Below, in pieces: positions 17,574 through 26,153 of a DNA stretch of 64,000 nucleotides (positions within the stretch are counted from its first letter, which is position 1; the number at the start of each line of letters is the position of its first letter). Source of the DNA: Leifsonia sp. EB41 (GTDB lineage: Bacteria > Actinomycetota > Actinomycetes > Actinomycetales > Microbacteriaceae). The DNA lies in contig NZ_JBGCCJ010000001.1 of NCBI RefSeq assembly GCF_041262565.1, forward strand, positions 3,844,001 through 3,908,000, read 5' to 3'. The notes beneath the pieces are model-generated. The model worked only from the letters and a program-made list of their open reading frames with translations, was not told where the DNA came from and ran no database searches. Position numbers and translations under genes: made by a program.

Positions 17574-18482
17574 TCAGCTCGGGTCGGTGGAGCGGAAGAG
17601 GGCGATCATGTCGCGGCCGAGCTGGTTGGGGGCCGTCTCGCACGGGCTGTGGCCGGTGCGGTAGACGGCGAGCCGCGCGCCGAGCGCCTTCGCGTTCGCG
17701 GCGTGCAGGTGGGTCGGCCACAGGTCGTGGTCGCCCGTCGCCACCAGCACGGGGAGGCCGATCGCGGCGATGCGCTCGCGCACATCGGGCACATGCTTCA
17801 TCAGCCCGACGATGTCGTCCACGCTCGACCGCCGGGTGAGCGCGAACCGGGAGCGGACGAACGCGAGCCGGGTCGGGCCGACCTTGTTCTTGTTGGTGAC
17901 GATGCCCCAGATCATCAGCCCGGCGCCCTGCCGGCCGCCGAGGAACCAGCTCAGCCAGCCGATGACACGCACGCTCCTGAAGGCCTGGCCCGGCTCCGGC
18001 GGCGAGGTCAGCAGCGTCAGCGTGCGGAACAGCTCCGGGTGCTGCACGAGCGCGAGCTCGGCGAGGATGCCTGCGAACGAGTAGCCGAGGACGTGCGCGG
18101 GGCCGCCGTCGCGCAGGAACGCCACGAAGTCGGCCACCAGCAGGTCGTAGGTGTAATGACCTCCCGCCGGTGGTCCGGCGGACGCCGACTCGTACTGGCC
18201 GGCCAGGTCGTAGCTCTGCACGTAGTAGCCGGCCGCCGCCAGGATCGGCGCGAGGAGGTAGAAGTCCTCCTTGGAGCCGGTGGCGCCGGGCACCAGGACG
18301 ACGCGCGGGTCGGCGGGGTCGCCGAGCGCGACCACGGCGAGCTCGCCGCTGGGAGCGCGGAAGGTCGAGAACGTCGCTCCGACGGGAGCGATCGACCAGT
18401 CGATGTCCGGCAGGACCGCGTCGAGGCGGGCCGCCTCGTCGTCTCCGCCCGAGACTCCGGGCCGCCGCTCGCCGATCGACAT
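17574..18482 (-). CDS. Alpha/beta-fold hydrolase
   Basis: A 302-residue alpha/beta hydrolase. The oxyanion strand VVLVPGATGSKEDF, the nucleophile elbow GYSFAG (serine near residue 137), an acidic residue in ATGDHDLWP and a C-terminal histidine in RTGHSPCET make a complete Ser-Asp-His set. The substrate cannot be inferred. A TAGCGT hexamer 6 nt before the ATG points to a leaderless transcript. It is convergent with aspA. Confidence 0.85.
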   Translation of the reverse strand: MSIGERRPGVSGGDDEAARLDAVLPDIDWSIAPVGATFSTFRAPSGELAVVALGDPADPRVVLVPGATGSKEDFYLLAPILAAAGYYVQSYDLAGQYESASAGPPAGGHYTYDLLVADFVAFLRDGGPAHVLGYSFAGILAELALVQHPELFRTLTLLTSPPEPGQAFRSVRVIGWLSWFLGGRQGAGLMIWGIVTNKNKVGPTRLAFVRSRFALTRRSSVDDIVGLMKHVPDVRERIAAIGLPVLVATGDHDLWPTHLHAANAKALGARLAVYRTGHSPCETAPNQLGRDMIALFRSTDPS

Positions 18483-18546
18483 GCACTCACGCTAGCCGAC
18501 AGCGCCGACTAATGCGTGCAATGCATGTAATGCCGGGATGACGGCG

Positions 18547-19422
18547 TCAGTTGACGCGGCAGTACGTCGTCAGGTAGCCGATCCCGCCGATCGAGACCGT
18601 GACCGTCGAGCGGTCGCGCAGGAAGACTGGGGGAGTGCGCGAGTAGCCGGCGCCGCCCGGGCTGCCGGTCGAGATGAGCGTGCCGGGCTGGATCGTGGCG
18701 GACCGCGACAGGAACTCGATGATCTCGGCGACCGAGCGCACCATGTCGGCCGTGGAGGCGTCCTGCAGGATCGCGCCGTCCACGTTCGTGGTGAGCCAGA
18801 GGTCCTGCGGGTCGGCGACCTCGTCGGCCGTGACGACCACCGGGCCGTTGGGGGTGAAGCCGTCGAACGACTTGCAGCGCGACCACTGCGCCTCGGAGAA
18901 CTGGAGGTCGCGCGCGGTGATGTCGTTGACCACCGTGTAGCCCCATACGTAGTCGAGGGCGTCGCGCACCGACACGTTGCGTGCGGGCTTGCCGATGATG
19001 ACGCCGAGCTCGGCCTCGTAGTCCACCTGGGTCGTGAGGTCTTCCGGCCAGCTCGTGGTGCCGCCGTGGCCGGCGAGCGAGTTGGGCCAGAGCGAGAAGA
19101 CGGTCGCCGCCTTCTCGCTGCGCAGCTTCAGCTCGGAGGCGTGCGCGGCGTAGTTGGCGCCGATCGCGATGACCTGCGGCGGGCGCAGGACGGCGGAGGC
19201 GTGGCGCAGCTCGTGCACGGGGACGAGCGGGGCCCCGGCGGTGACGGCGTCGTCCACGAGGGCGCGCACCTCCGTCAGGGTCGCGTCGCCGCGCTCGATG
19301 AGGTCTTGGAGGTCGCGGGGCGCGTCGGCGAGGAGCTCGTCGAGGAAGAGGGCGCCGTCTCCGATGACGGCCGCCAGGCGCGGGTGCGAGTCCGGGGTGG
19401 TGCTGAGGTGCGAGAATCTCAC
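18547..19422 (-). CDS. Fumarylacetoacetate hydrolase-family protein
   Basis: A 291-residue FAH-family enzyme, likely a C-C bond hydrolase, decarboxylase or acylpyruvase acting on a 2-oxo acid. The core motifs are IAIGANYAAHASE (near residue 89), the metal-binding acidic set including VDYEAELGVIIGK, the SFDGFTPNGPVVV motif and the terminal STGSPGGAGYSRTPPVFL. The GTG at 19422 gives the family-typical opening VRFSHL; 22 further codons are open upstream but look non-coding. The glycosyltransferase gene lies 96 bp upstream on the same strand. Confidence 0.88.
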   Translation of the reverse strand: MRFSHLSTTPDSHPRLAAVIGDGALFLDELLADAPRDLQDLIERGDATLTEVRALVDDAVTAGAPLVPVHELRHASAVLRPPQVIAIGANYAAHASELKLRSEKAATVFSLWPNSLAGHGGTTSWPEDLTTQVDYEAELGVIIGKPARNVSVRDALDYVWGYTVVNDITARDLQFSEAQWSRCKSFDGFTPNGPVVVTADEVADPQDLWLTTNVDGAILQDASTADMVRSVAEIIEFLSRSATIQPGTLISTGSPGGAGYSRTPPVFLRDRSTVTVSIGGIGYLTTYCRVN

Positions 19423-19518
19423 ACCGTCCAACCTATCGGTCGGGAGCCTGCCGACACGAACCGGGACGGCCGCCGATAGCGCCCACAACGCGCAGAACCC
19501 GCGCGCTCGCCCGGCCGC

Positions 19519-20283
19519 TCAGGCGATCGCGCCGGGGGCCTCCTCGGTGTGCTCGGCCTCCCATCGCCGTCGCGCCGCCCTGCGCCGCCACGGCGTCTCC
19601 TCCGGCAGGTGCATGCGCAGCGTGCCGAACGCCCAGCGGATGCGCCGCCCGAAGCCGCGCCACGTCGAGAACGGTCGCGACGAGATGCCGACCAGCAGCC
19701 GCTCGTCGTAGCGCACGACCACGCCGGGGTCGAGGTGGATGGCGAGGTCCAGGTCGTCGTGGACCTCGCGCAGATCGCGGTGCACACGCCCGCGGACCTC
19801 CTGCCAGACCTCCCGCCGCATCGCGAAGTTGGAGCCGAAGATCGGCGGGTGCCCGAGCCAGATCTCCATCGACCAGAAGTAGCCGCCGATGTAGAGGAGC
19901 TGGCCGAGACCCGCGACGAACGTGTTGCCGTCGTAGAAGACGCCGGGGCCGGTCAGCACGCCGATCGCGGGGTCGTCCACGAACTCGGCCTCGATGTGCA
20001 GCAGCCAGTCGACGGGAGGCCGCGAGTCGGCGTCCAGGCGCGCGACGATGTCCGTGGTGGCGGCGTCGTAGCCGGTGGCCGCCGCGGGGAAGATGCCGCG
20101 CACCGGCTGCTCCAGCACGCGCGCCCCTCCGGCGCGGGCGACGGCCGCGGTGTCGTCGGAGCTGCCGTTGTCCACGACGATGATCTCGTCCGCAGGGCGG
20201 AGCTGCGCGGCGAGGTCGGCGAGGCAGCGGGCGAGCATCCCTGCGTCGTCGAGCGCGGGGATCACGACGGTGATCGAGGGCAC
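19519..20283 (-). CDS. Glycosyltransferase family 2
   Basis: A 254-residue GT-A fold glycosyltransferase. It opens with ITVVIPALDDAGML, has VVDNGSSDDT for nucleotide-sugar binding and a D-x-D motif in ARLDADSRPP near residue 85. One or two hydrophobic stretches in the middle (GQLLYIGGYFWSMEIWL) could attach it to the membrane, but there is no long C-terminal membrane domain. It probably transfers a sugar to a cell-envelope acceptor; donor and acceptor are unknown. It lies between the Ada-AlkA fusion (74 bp upstream) and the FAH gene on the same strand. Confidence 0.88.
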   Translation of the reverse strand: MPSITVVIPALDDAGMLARCLADLAAQLRPADEIIVVDNGSSDDTAAVARAGGARVLEQPVRGIFPAAATGYDAATTDIVARLDADSRPPVDWLLHIEAEFVDDPAIGVLTGPGVFYDGNTFVAGLGQLLYIGGYFWSMEIWLGHPPIFGSNFAMRREVWQEVRGRVHRDLREVHDDLDLAIHLDPGVVVRYDERLLVGISSRPFSTWRGFGRRIRWAFGTLRMHLPEETPWRRRAARRRWEAEHTEEAPGAIA

Positions 20284-20356
20284 GAGAACGCTCCCTCCTC
20301 GACCGAATCGCCTGTCTTCAAGGCCGGACCGTCACGGTGGCCCGGCGAGTGCGATC

Positions 20357-22012
20357 CTACGCTTCGCGGGTGCCCGCGGGGCTGCGGCGCGTCGGCCGCG
20401 TGGCGCGCTGCGCCGCCTTCTGCGCATCCCTCTGCACCCTGGCCTCCTGCTGCGCCATGTGAGCGCTCTCCCACAGGTGCATCCCGGCGTAGCTGCGCCA
20501 CGGCGACCAGAGCGCCCCGCGCGCGGCGAGCTCACGCGGGTCTGCCGGGAGGCCGAGCCGCGCCGCCCCCTGCCGCAGCGCCAGGTCGCCGGTCAGCAGT
20601 ACGTCCGGGCTGCCGAGCACGCGCAGGGCGACGTAGCCGGCGGTCCACGGGCCGATGCCGGGGAGCGCGACCAGCCGGGCCTCCAGTTCGGACCGGGACT
20701 CGCCGACGTCGATCGCGAGCGAGCCGTCCGCCAGCGCCGCAGCGGCGCCGACGATCGCGTCGATGCGCTTGCCCGGACCGCGCAGCACCTCCCTGCCGTG
20801 CTCGGCGATCGCCGCCGCGGTCGGGAACAGCCGCGTGAAGCCGCCGATCGCCGCGGGCTCGCCCAGCGCGGCGGTGAGGCGGGCGAGCGCGGTGCGCGCG
20901 GCCGGCACGGACACCTGCTGCCCGATCAGAGCGCGGAACAGGATCTCCTCCGGGTCGACCGCTCCTGGCACCCGCATCCCGGGCGCCGCGGCCACGGACG
21001 GCGCGAGCACCGGGTCGGCCGCCAGTGCGGTGTCGATGGCCTCCGCATCTGCGTCCAGGTCGAGCAGGCGCCGGACCCGCGCCACCAGCGGCGCGAGGTC
21101 TGCCATGTCGGCGAGGCTGGCCTCGCACTCGATCGCGGGGGAGTCGGCGTCGCCCGCCAGGGTGAGACGGATGGAGGCGGGTCCGTGGGGGAGGCGGAGC
21201 GCGCGGCTGTAGGAGGGGGCGATGCCGGAGCCGTCGGCCCCCGCCACCGCGGCCTCCATGCCCTCGATCGCCCGCGCTCCGAGGAACGCCAGCACCCGCC
21301 CGCCGTCGAACGGCGCCCGCGCCGGCAGCCGCAGCGTCAGCGACGCGCCCGCTGTCGCGCCCACCACCATCGGCCCGTGCACGATCCCGGGCCGGCGTCG
21401 CGCGGACTCCCGGATCGCGCCCGGCGTCACGTGGTAGATCTCCGCCATCGTTTCGTTGAACTGCCGCACGCTGGAGAAGCCCGCGGCGAAGGCCACATCG
21501 GTGACGGGCATGTCCGTGCCCGCCAGCAGCAGCCGTGCGGTCTGTGCGCGATGAGCGCGGGCGAGGGCGAGCGGGCCGGCTCCCAGCTCGGCAGTGAGCA
21601 CGCGGCCGAGGTGGCGCGGCGTGTAGCCGAGGCGGTGGGCGAGCCCCGGCACGCCCTCCCGCTCGACGGTGCCGTCGGCGATGAGGCGCATCGCGCGCGC
21701 GGCGAGGTCGTCGCGGACGTTCCACTCCGGCGAGCCGGGCACGGCGTCGGGGAGGCAGCGCTTGCACGCCCGCAGCCCGGCCTCGTGCGCGGCGGCGGCG
21801 GTCAGATAGAAGGTGACGTTGTCGGCCTTCGGCGTCACGGCGGGGCAGCTCGGCCGGCAGTAGATGCCGGTGGAGTGGACCCCGGTGATGAACTGGCCGT
21901 CGAAGCGGGCGTCCCTGGCGCTCATCGCCCGATAGCGCTGCGCGAAGACCGGGTCGGCGAGCCGGTCGCCTGCCGTGTCCTGGACGTGCGGCTTCGTCGT
22001 GGTGCTGCTCAT
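20357..22012 (-). CDS. Ada-AlkA fusion: methylation-response regulator and DNA-3-methyladenine glycosylase
   Basis: A 551-residue three-part protein. Residues about 15-90 form an Ada-type zinc domain (cysteines in YCRPSC and CKRC), which accepts methyl groups from phosphotriesters. About 95-195 is an AraC-type HTH ([17 protein letters not shown]). About 205-500 is an AlkA glycosylase with a helix-hairpin-helix ([15 protein letters not shown]) and the catalytic aspartate in [11 protein letters not shown]. This arrangement couples damage sensing, transcription control and base excision. The ATG at 22012 has GGGAGG only 1 nt away, too close for normal initiation, so the true start may differ. 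It is divergent from a GlcD-like gene. Confidence 0.9.
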   Translation of the reverse strand: MSSTTTKPHVQDTAGDRLADPVFAQRYRAMSARDARFDGQFITGVHSTGIYCRPSCPAVTPKADNVTFYLTAAAAHEAGLRACKRCLPDAVPGSPEWNVRDDLAARAMRLIADGTVEREGVPGLAHRLGYTPRHLGRVLTAELGAGPLALARAHRAQTARLLLAGTDMPVTDVAFAAGFSSVRQFNETMAEIYHVTPGAIRESARRRPGIVHGPMVVGATAGASLTLRLPARAPFDGGRVLAFLGARAIEGMEAAVAGADGSGIAPSYSRALRLPHGPASIRLTLAGDADSPAIECEASLADMADLAPLVARVRRLLDLDADAEAIDTALAADPVLAPSVAAAPGMRVPGAVDPEEILFRALIGQQVSVPAARTALARLTAALGEPAAIGGFTRLFPTAAAIAEHGREVLRGPGKRIDAIVGAAAALADGSLAIDVGESRSELEARLVALPGIGPWTAGYVALRVLGSPDVLLTGDLALRQGAARLGLPADPRELAARGALWSPWRSYAGMHLWESAHMAQQEARVQRDAQKAAQRATRPTRRSPAGTREA

Positions 22013-22091
22013 GCCTCCCAGCGTGACACGGGCCACCGACATCCGATAGCGGAAATCGGACATGGGTGCGACCGGCACTAGCATGACGGTC

Positions 22092-23477
22092 ATGGATGTC
22101 ATCGACTGGCTCACGGCGGCGCTCGGCGAGGACGCGGGCGATGTGCTGTCGGTCGATCCCGACCACCTCGACGCCGCGCGCGGCGACCACTCCGGCTGGC
22201 TGGCGGACGGCCTCCCGCTCGCCATCGTGAACGCCCGCACGGTCGAGCACGTCCAGGCGACGATGCGCGCGGCCTCCGAGTTCCGGGTGCCGGTCGTGCC
22301 GCGCGGAGCCGGCACGGGCCTCGCGGGAGGCGCGAACGCGACGGCCGGCTCCCTCGTGCTGAGCGTGGCGCGGATGGACCGCATCCTCGAGATCTCCACG
22401 GAGGACCAGCTCGCGGTCGTCGAGCCGGGCGTGGTCAACGGCGACCTCAACGCCGCGCTGGAGCCGTTCGGGCTGTTCTTCGCGCCCGACCCGGCGAGCA
22501 AGGCGATCTCCACCGTGGGCGGGAACATCGCGACCAACGCCGGCGGGCTCCTGTGCGCCAAGTACGGCGTGACCCGGGACGCCGTGCTCGGCCTCGACGT
22601 CGTGCTCGCCGACGGGCGCTTCGTCCGCACCGGCCATCGCACCGTCAAGGGCGTCACCGGCTACGACCTCACCTCGCTGCTGGTCGGCTCGGAGGGCACG
22701 CTCGGCGTGATCGTCGGCGCGACGGTCCGCGTCCTCCCGCTGCCGCAGGGCGAGCCGACGACGCTCGGCGCGCTGTTCGCGGACGTGCGCGCGGCCTCCG
22801 ACGCCGCCGCGCGGGTGACGGCCGCCCACCTGCGCCCGGCCATCATGGAGCTGCTCGACGGCCCGGCGCTGGAGCGCATCTCGGCCCACCTCGGCGGGCA
22901 GGCCATCCGGGAGGCCCTGGGCGCGACCGGGGGAGCGGCGTACCTCCTGGTCCAGTTCGACGGCCCGGCCGCCGCAGCGGACGCCGCCCGGGCGAGCACC
23001 CTGATCGCGGAGACCGGCGGCACGGTGCGCGTCGCCGCCGACGCCGAGGAGGGCGAGCGGCTGCTCGCGATCCGCCGGGCGTTCCATCCGGCGCTCGCGG
23101 CGAGCGGGACGGTGCTCATCGAGGACGTCGCCGTGCCGCGCTCACGGATGCCGGAGATGTTCGACGCGATCGAGCGGATCGGCGAGCGCTATGGCATCGC
23201 CATCCCGACCGTCGCGCACGCGGGCGACGGCAACCTGCACCCGAACTTCATCACGGAGGGCGACGAGGTCGGCCCGGAGGTCTGGGACGCCGCGGGCGAC
23301 CTGTTCCGCACCGCGGTCGCGCTCGGCGGAACGCTCACCGGCGAGCACGGCGTCGGGGTGCTGAAGCGCCGCTGGCTGGCGGAGGAGCTGGGGCCGGACT
23401 CCTACGAGCTGCAGGTCAAGCTCAAGTCGGTCTTCGACCCGCTCGGCATCCTGAACCCTGGAAAAGTGTTCGGCTGA
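22092..23477 (+). CDS. FAD-binding oxidoreductase, glycolate oxidase GlcD-like
   Basis: A 461-residue flavoprotein of the FAD-PCMH/VAO family, close to GlcD and D-lactate dehydrogenases. The PCMH domain (about 40-215) has [15 protein letters not shown] and [19 protein letters not shown]; the C-terminal FAD-oxidase domain contains [12 protein letters not shown] and [11 protein letters not shown] with the metal/substrate histidines. A D-2-hydroxy acid is the expected substrate; no GlcE/GlcF partners are present. The ATG at 22092 follows TAGCAT by 7 nt, a leaderless pattern; an ATG at 22083 would lie inside that hexamer. Confidence 0.88.
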   Translation: MDVIDWLTAALGEDAGDVLSVDPDHLDAARGDHSGWLADGLPLAIVNARTVEHVQATMRAASEFRVPVVPRGAGTGLAGGANATAGSLVLSVARMDRILEISTEDQLAVVEPGVVNGDLNAALEPFGLFFAPDPASKAISTVGGNIATNAGGLLCAKYGVTRDAVLGLDVVLADGRFVRTGHRTVKGVTGYDLTSLLVGSEGTLGVIVGATVRVLPLPQGEPTTLGALFADVRAASDAAARVTAAHLRPAIMELLDGPALERISAHLGGQAIREALGATGGAAYLLVQFDGPAAAADAARASTLIAETGGTVRVAADAEEGERLLAIRRAFHPALAASGTVLIEDVAVPRSRMPEMFDAIERIGERYGIAIPTVAHAGDGNLHPNFITEGDEVGPEVWDAAGDLFRTAVALGGTLTGEHGVGVLKRRWLAEELGPDSYELQVKLKSVFDPLGILNPGKVFG

Positions 23478-23480
23478 CAG

Positions 23481-23544
23481 GGGCGTTAAAAGACTCGACG
23501 CCCGGTGGTGCGGCAATGCCTGCAACGCTCCCGGGTCGTCGAGT
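23481..23544 (+). terminator. Alternative hairpins after the GlcD-like gene
   Basis: ACTCGACGCCCGG (23493-23505) pairs with CCGGGTCGTCGAGT (23531-23544) with one bulged T. GGGCGT (23481-23486) can instead pair with ACGCCC (23498-23503), so the two structures exclude each other. It may be a terminator; the 146-bp gap holds no gene. Confidence 0.35.
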
Positions 23545-23587
23545 TATGCGTCTAGCTTCCCCCAGCCGCGCCCGGATTGCAAGACTT

Positions 23588-23622
23588 TTGACGCGGAGGT
23601 CTCGCACCGGTTGGATGGGTGC
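23588..23622 (+). promoter_or_regulatory. Sigma-70-type promoter of the FKBP gene, leaderless start
   Basis: TTGACG (23588-23593), a 17-bp spacer and TTGGAT (23611-23616) are followed by 6 nt and the ATG at 23623. This is the clearest complete -35/-10 pair in the window and predicts that the message begins at or next to the start codon. Confidence 0.65.
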
Positions 23623-23997
23623 ATGGCAGAGAACACCAATGAGAAGCCCGAAGTCGACGCCCCGGAGGGCCCGGCCCCCACGACCCTCGAGATCGTGGAC
23701 ATCGTCGAGGGCTCCGGCCCGGAGGCGACCCCCGGCTCCAAGGTCGACGTGCACTACCTGGGCGTCGAGTACGAGTCCGGCGAGGAGTTCGACTCCTCGT
23801 GGAGCCGCGGGCAGTCCATCAACTTCCCGCTCAACAACCTGATCAAGGGCTGGCAGGACGGCATCCCCGGCATGAAGGTCGGCGGCCGTCGCAAGCTCAC
23901 CGTCCCCCCGGCGCTCGCCTACGGGCCGGCCGGCGGCGGTCACCCGCTCTCGGGCAAGACCCTGATCTTCGTGATCGACCTGCTCGGCGTGAGCTGA
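23623..23997 (+). CDS. FKBP-type peptidyl-prolyl cis-trans isomerase
   Basis: A 124-residue cytoplasmic FKBP-fold isomerase that catalyses proline cis-trans isomerisation during protein folding. After a charged 20-residue leader it has VDVHYLGVEYESGEEFDSSW, the hydrophobic pocket segment NNLIKGWQDGIPGMKVGGRRKLTVPP, ALAYGP and the terminal LIFVIDLLGV. The catalytic-pocket residues of the family (Tyr, Asp, Phe, Trp) are present. The start at ATG 23623 is preferred over a TTG four codons upstream. It converges on the AhpD-like gene across a perfect 34-bp inverted repeat. Confidence 0.93.
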   Translation: MAENTNEKPEVDAPEGPAPTTLEIVDIVEGSGPEATPGSKVDVHYLGVEYESGEEFDSSWSRGQSINFPLNNLIKGWQDGIPGMKVGGRRKLTVPPALAYGPAGGGHPLSGKTLIFVIDLLGVS

Positions 23998-24007
23998 CCA
24001 CCTTCAC

Positions 24008-24078
24008 CGCACGCCGAAGGGCACGTAAACGCCCCTGAAACGCTGTTTCAGGGGCGTTTACGTGCCCTTCGGCGTGCG
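24008..24078. terminator. Perfect 34-bp inverted repeat, type A bidirectional terminator
   Basis: Bases 24008-24041 pair with 24045-24078 without a single mismatch around a 3-nt loop. The outer arm contains CGAAGGGCACGT, the inner arm AAACGCCCCTGAAAC. It fills the space between the convergent FKBP and AhpD-like genes, and because it is symmetrical it can act on both strands. It is the best-preserved member of the family seen at 17502, 42656 and 54107. Confidence 0.85.
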
Positions 24079-24086
24079 CCGGGCGC

Positions 24087-24578
24087 TCAGAGCGCGGGCG
24101 GGTGCATGCGGGTGGGGATGGCGATCCGGTTCCAGAGGTTGATGGTGCCGATCGCGAGGATCAGGTCGGCGAAGCCCACCTCGCCGAACTCGTTCAGCGC
24201 GCGCGCATAGAGCGCGTCCGAGACGCCGCCTTCGTGGATGAGCGTGACGGCCTCTGTCAGCTCCAGCGCTGTGCGCTCGCGCTCGGTGAACCACGGCGAC
24301 TCGCGCCAGGCGGAGACCGCGAACACCTTGCGCAGCGGGAAGCCGCCGCTCTGCAGGTCGACCGAGTGCATGTCGACGCAGTAGGTGCAGCCGTTGAGCT
24401 GGGAGGCGCGGAGCTTGATCAGGTCGCCGAGCGGCTCCTCCACGGCTTTTGCGACGTAGCCGTCGAGGTTGATGACCTTGCGGTAGCCCTCCGGGACGAT
24501 GGCGGAGATCTGCACCCGGTCGACCGGGACGGGATGATCGGCCGTAGCGATGGTTTCGATGATCGAGGTGTCTGTCAT
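24087..24578 (-). CDS. Carboxymuconolactone decarboxylase/AhpD-family protein
   Basis: A 163-residue protein of the CMD/AhpD fold. The redox motif CTYCVDMH near residue 64 (Cys-x-x-Cys followed by His three positions on) marks the alkylhydroperoxidase-like group, so a peroxidase or disulfide-relay role is likely, rather than the decarboxylase reaction. The rest of the fold is helical (LTEAVTLI, EFGEVGFADLILAIGTINLWNR). It is divergent from a MocR-type regulator, a pairing I know from other actinobacteria, and is probably its target. TACGGT lies 6 nt before the ATG. Confidence 0.87.
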   Translation of the reverse strand: MTDTSIIETIATADHPVPVDRVQISAIVPEGYRKVINLDGYVAKAVEEPLGDLIKLRASQLNGCTYCVDMHSVDLQSGGFPLRKVFAVSAWRESPWFTERERTALELTEAVTLIHEGGVSDALYARALNEFGEVGFADLILAIGTINLWNRIAIPTRMHPPAL

Positions 24579-24682
24579 GGCTCCACCGTAGGAGCGTTAT
24601 TGGTTGGTTGTAAGATCCAATTCAAGCGAATTCCATCAGACCATTGTGCAACCGGTTCAGGCGCATCACCGGGGAGGCCGCC
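24579..24682. promoter_or_regulatory. Divergent control region between the AhpD-like gene and its MocR regulator
   Basis: This 104-bp, comparatively AT-rich space contains ATTGG (24599-24603) and CCAAT (24617-24621) as an inverted pair, AATTC repeated at 24619 and 24629, and a self-complementary AACCGGTT near 24650. These are candidate MocR operator elements. On the minus strand TACGGT (24590-24585) is a -10 for the AhpD-like gene. Confidence 0.5.
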
Positions 24683-26143
24683 GTGGACATCCACGTGTCG
24701 ATCGAAGGGCGCGGAGACCGCATCGAGCGCGTCTATCGGGCACTGCGCGACGCCGTGCTCGACGGCCGGCTGCGTCACGGCGAGCGTCTGCCCGCCACCC
24801 GGGAGCTCGCGGTGAGCCTGGGCGTTTCGCGCAGCACCGTCTCCACGGCGTACGAACGTCTGACTGCGGAGGGCTACCTCGCGGCGCGCGTCGGGTCGGG
24901 GACGTTCGTGGCGATGCCGGTCCAGGTTGTCTCGGGATCAGGAGCGCGACCGACGAAATCGGCGTCTGCCCGCCAGGGAGCCCTCCCGGTCCCCACCTGG
25001 CGCGACCTCGCCGACCCGCTCTGGACCGAGCCGCGCCCGATCGCCTACGACTTCAGCGTCGGCTCGCCCGACCCCGCGCTCTTCCCGGCCGACGCCTGGC
25101 GCCGCAGCGTCGCCTCCGCACTGCGCGGGGCCGCCCTGCGGACGGCGCACTACACCGACCCGGCCGGGGTCGAGCGGCTGCGCGCCGGGATCGCCCGGCA
25201 CCTCGGGCTCGCCCGCTCGGTCGCGGCCACGGCCGGCGACGTGGTGGTCACCAGCGGCGCCCAGCAGGCCTTCGATCTCCTTGCCCGCACGTTGCTGCAG
25301 CCCGGCGACACCGTCGCCGTCGAGGACCCCGGCTACCCGCCCGTGCGCCAGCTCTTCGAGCAGCTCGGCGCGCGCGTCGTCCCCGTCCCGGTCGACGACC
25401 ACGGCCTCCGCGTCGACCTGCTTCCCGCGGCGCGCCTGGTCTACGTGACGCCCTCGCACCAGTTCCCGCTCGGCGGCGTGCTCCCCCTGGAGCGGCGCAC
25501 CGCGCTGCTGGAGTGGGCGGCCAGGAACGACGCCGTCATCGTGGAGGACGACTACGACAGCGAGTACCGTTTCGGCGCGCGGGCGCTCGATCCGCTGCAG
25601 CGGCTGGACGCCGACGGACGCGTGGTCTACGTCGGCACGTTCTCCAAGACCATGCTGCCCGGGCTCCGGCTCGGTTTCGTGGTCGCGCCGCCCTCCCTCG
25701 TCCCGGCGCTGCGGAGTGCCAAACGGTTGACCGACTGGCACAACGACGTCGTGACGCAGACCGCGATGGCCCGTCTCCTCGACTCCGGCGCATTCGCCGC
25801 CCACGTGCGGCGGGCGCGGCGCGTCTACGAGGAGCGTCACGCCCTGATCGGCCGAGAGGCCGGGGACCTGCTGAGCGGACGCCTCGCGGTCGTGCCGTCC
25901 GCGGCCGGGCTGCACCTGGCGCTCCGTCCGGTCGACGGCGTCGCCTTCGACTCCACCCGGGTCATGGAGGCCGCGGCCATCGCCGGTGTCGCGGTGCAGG
26001 CGCTCCCGCGGTTCGCGGTTGGCACGGGCTGGGAGGGCCTGCTGCTCGGCTTCGGGTCGATCGTGTCCGAGGACATCCCCGACGGTCTGCGCCTCCTCGC
26101 CGAAGCGGTCGGCCGGTCCCGTCCGGGCCGGCCGACCGCCTGA
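24683..26143 (+). CDS. MocR-family transcriptional regulator (GntR HTH plus aminotransferase domain)
   Basis: A 486-residue regulator. Residues about 8-75 form a GntR winged helix (RLPATRELAVSLGVSRSTVSTAYERL, then GYLAARVGSGTFV). About 110-480 is a fold-type I aminotransferase domain with DPGYPP, YVTPSHQFPLGG, EDDYDSEYRF and the PLP-lysine motif GTFSKTMLPGLRLGF, so it probably senses pyridoxal phosphate or an amino compound bound to it. The GTG at 24683 is chosen for its strong GGGGAGG site 5 nt upstream; an ATG 13 codons earlier has none. It is divergent from the AhpD-like gene. Confidence 0.9.
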   Translation: MDIHVSIEGRGDRIERVYRALRDAVLDGRLRHGERLPATRELAVSLGVSRSTVSTAYERLTAEGYLAARVGSGTFVAMPVQVVSGSGARPTKSASARQGALPVPTWRDLADPLWTEPRPIAYDFSVGSPDPALFPADAWRRSVASALRGAALRTAHYTDPAGVERLRAGIARHLGLARSVAATAGDVVVTSGAQQAFDLLARTLLQPGDTVAVEDPGYPPVRQLFEQLGARVVPVPVDDHGLRVDLLPAARLVYVTPSHQFPLGGVLPLERRTALLEWAARNDAVIVEDDYDSEYRFGARALDPLQRLDADGRVVYVGTFSKTMLPGLRLGFVVAPPSLVPALRSAKRLTDWHNDVVTQTAMARLLDSGAFAAHVRRARRVYEERHALIGREAGDLLSGRLAVVPSAAGLHLALRPVDGVAFDSTRVMEAAAIAGVAVQALPRFAVGTGWEGLLLGFGSIVSEDIPDGLRLLAEAVGRSRPGRPTA

Positions 26144-26153
26144 GCGCGACGGA

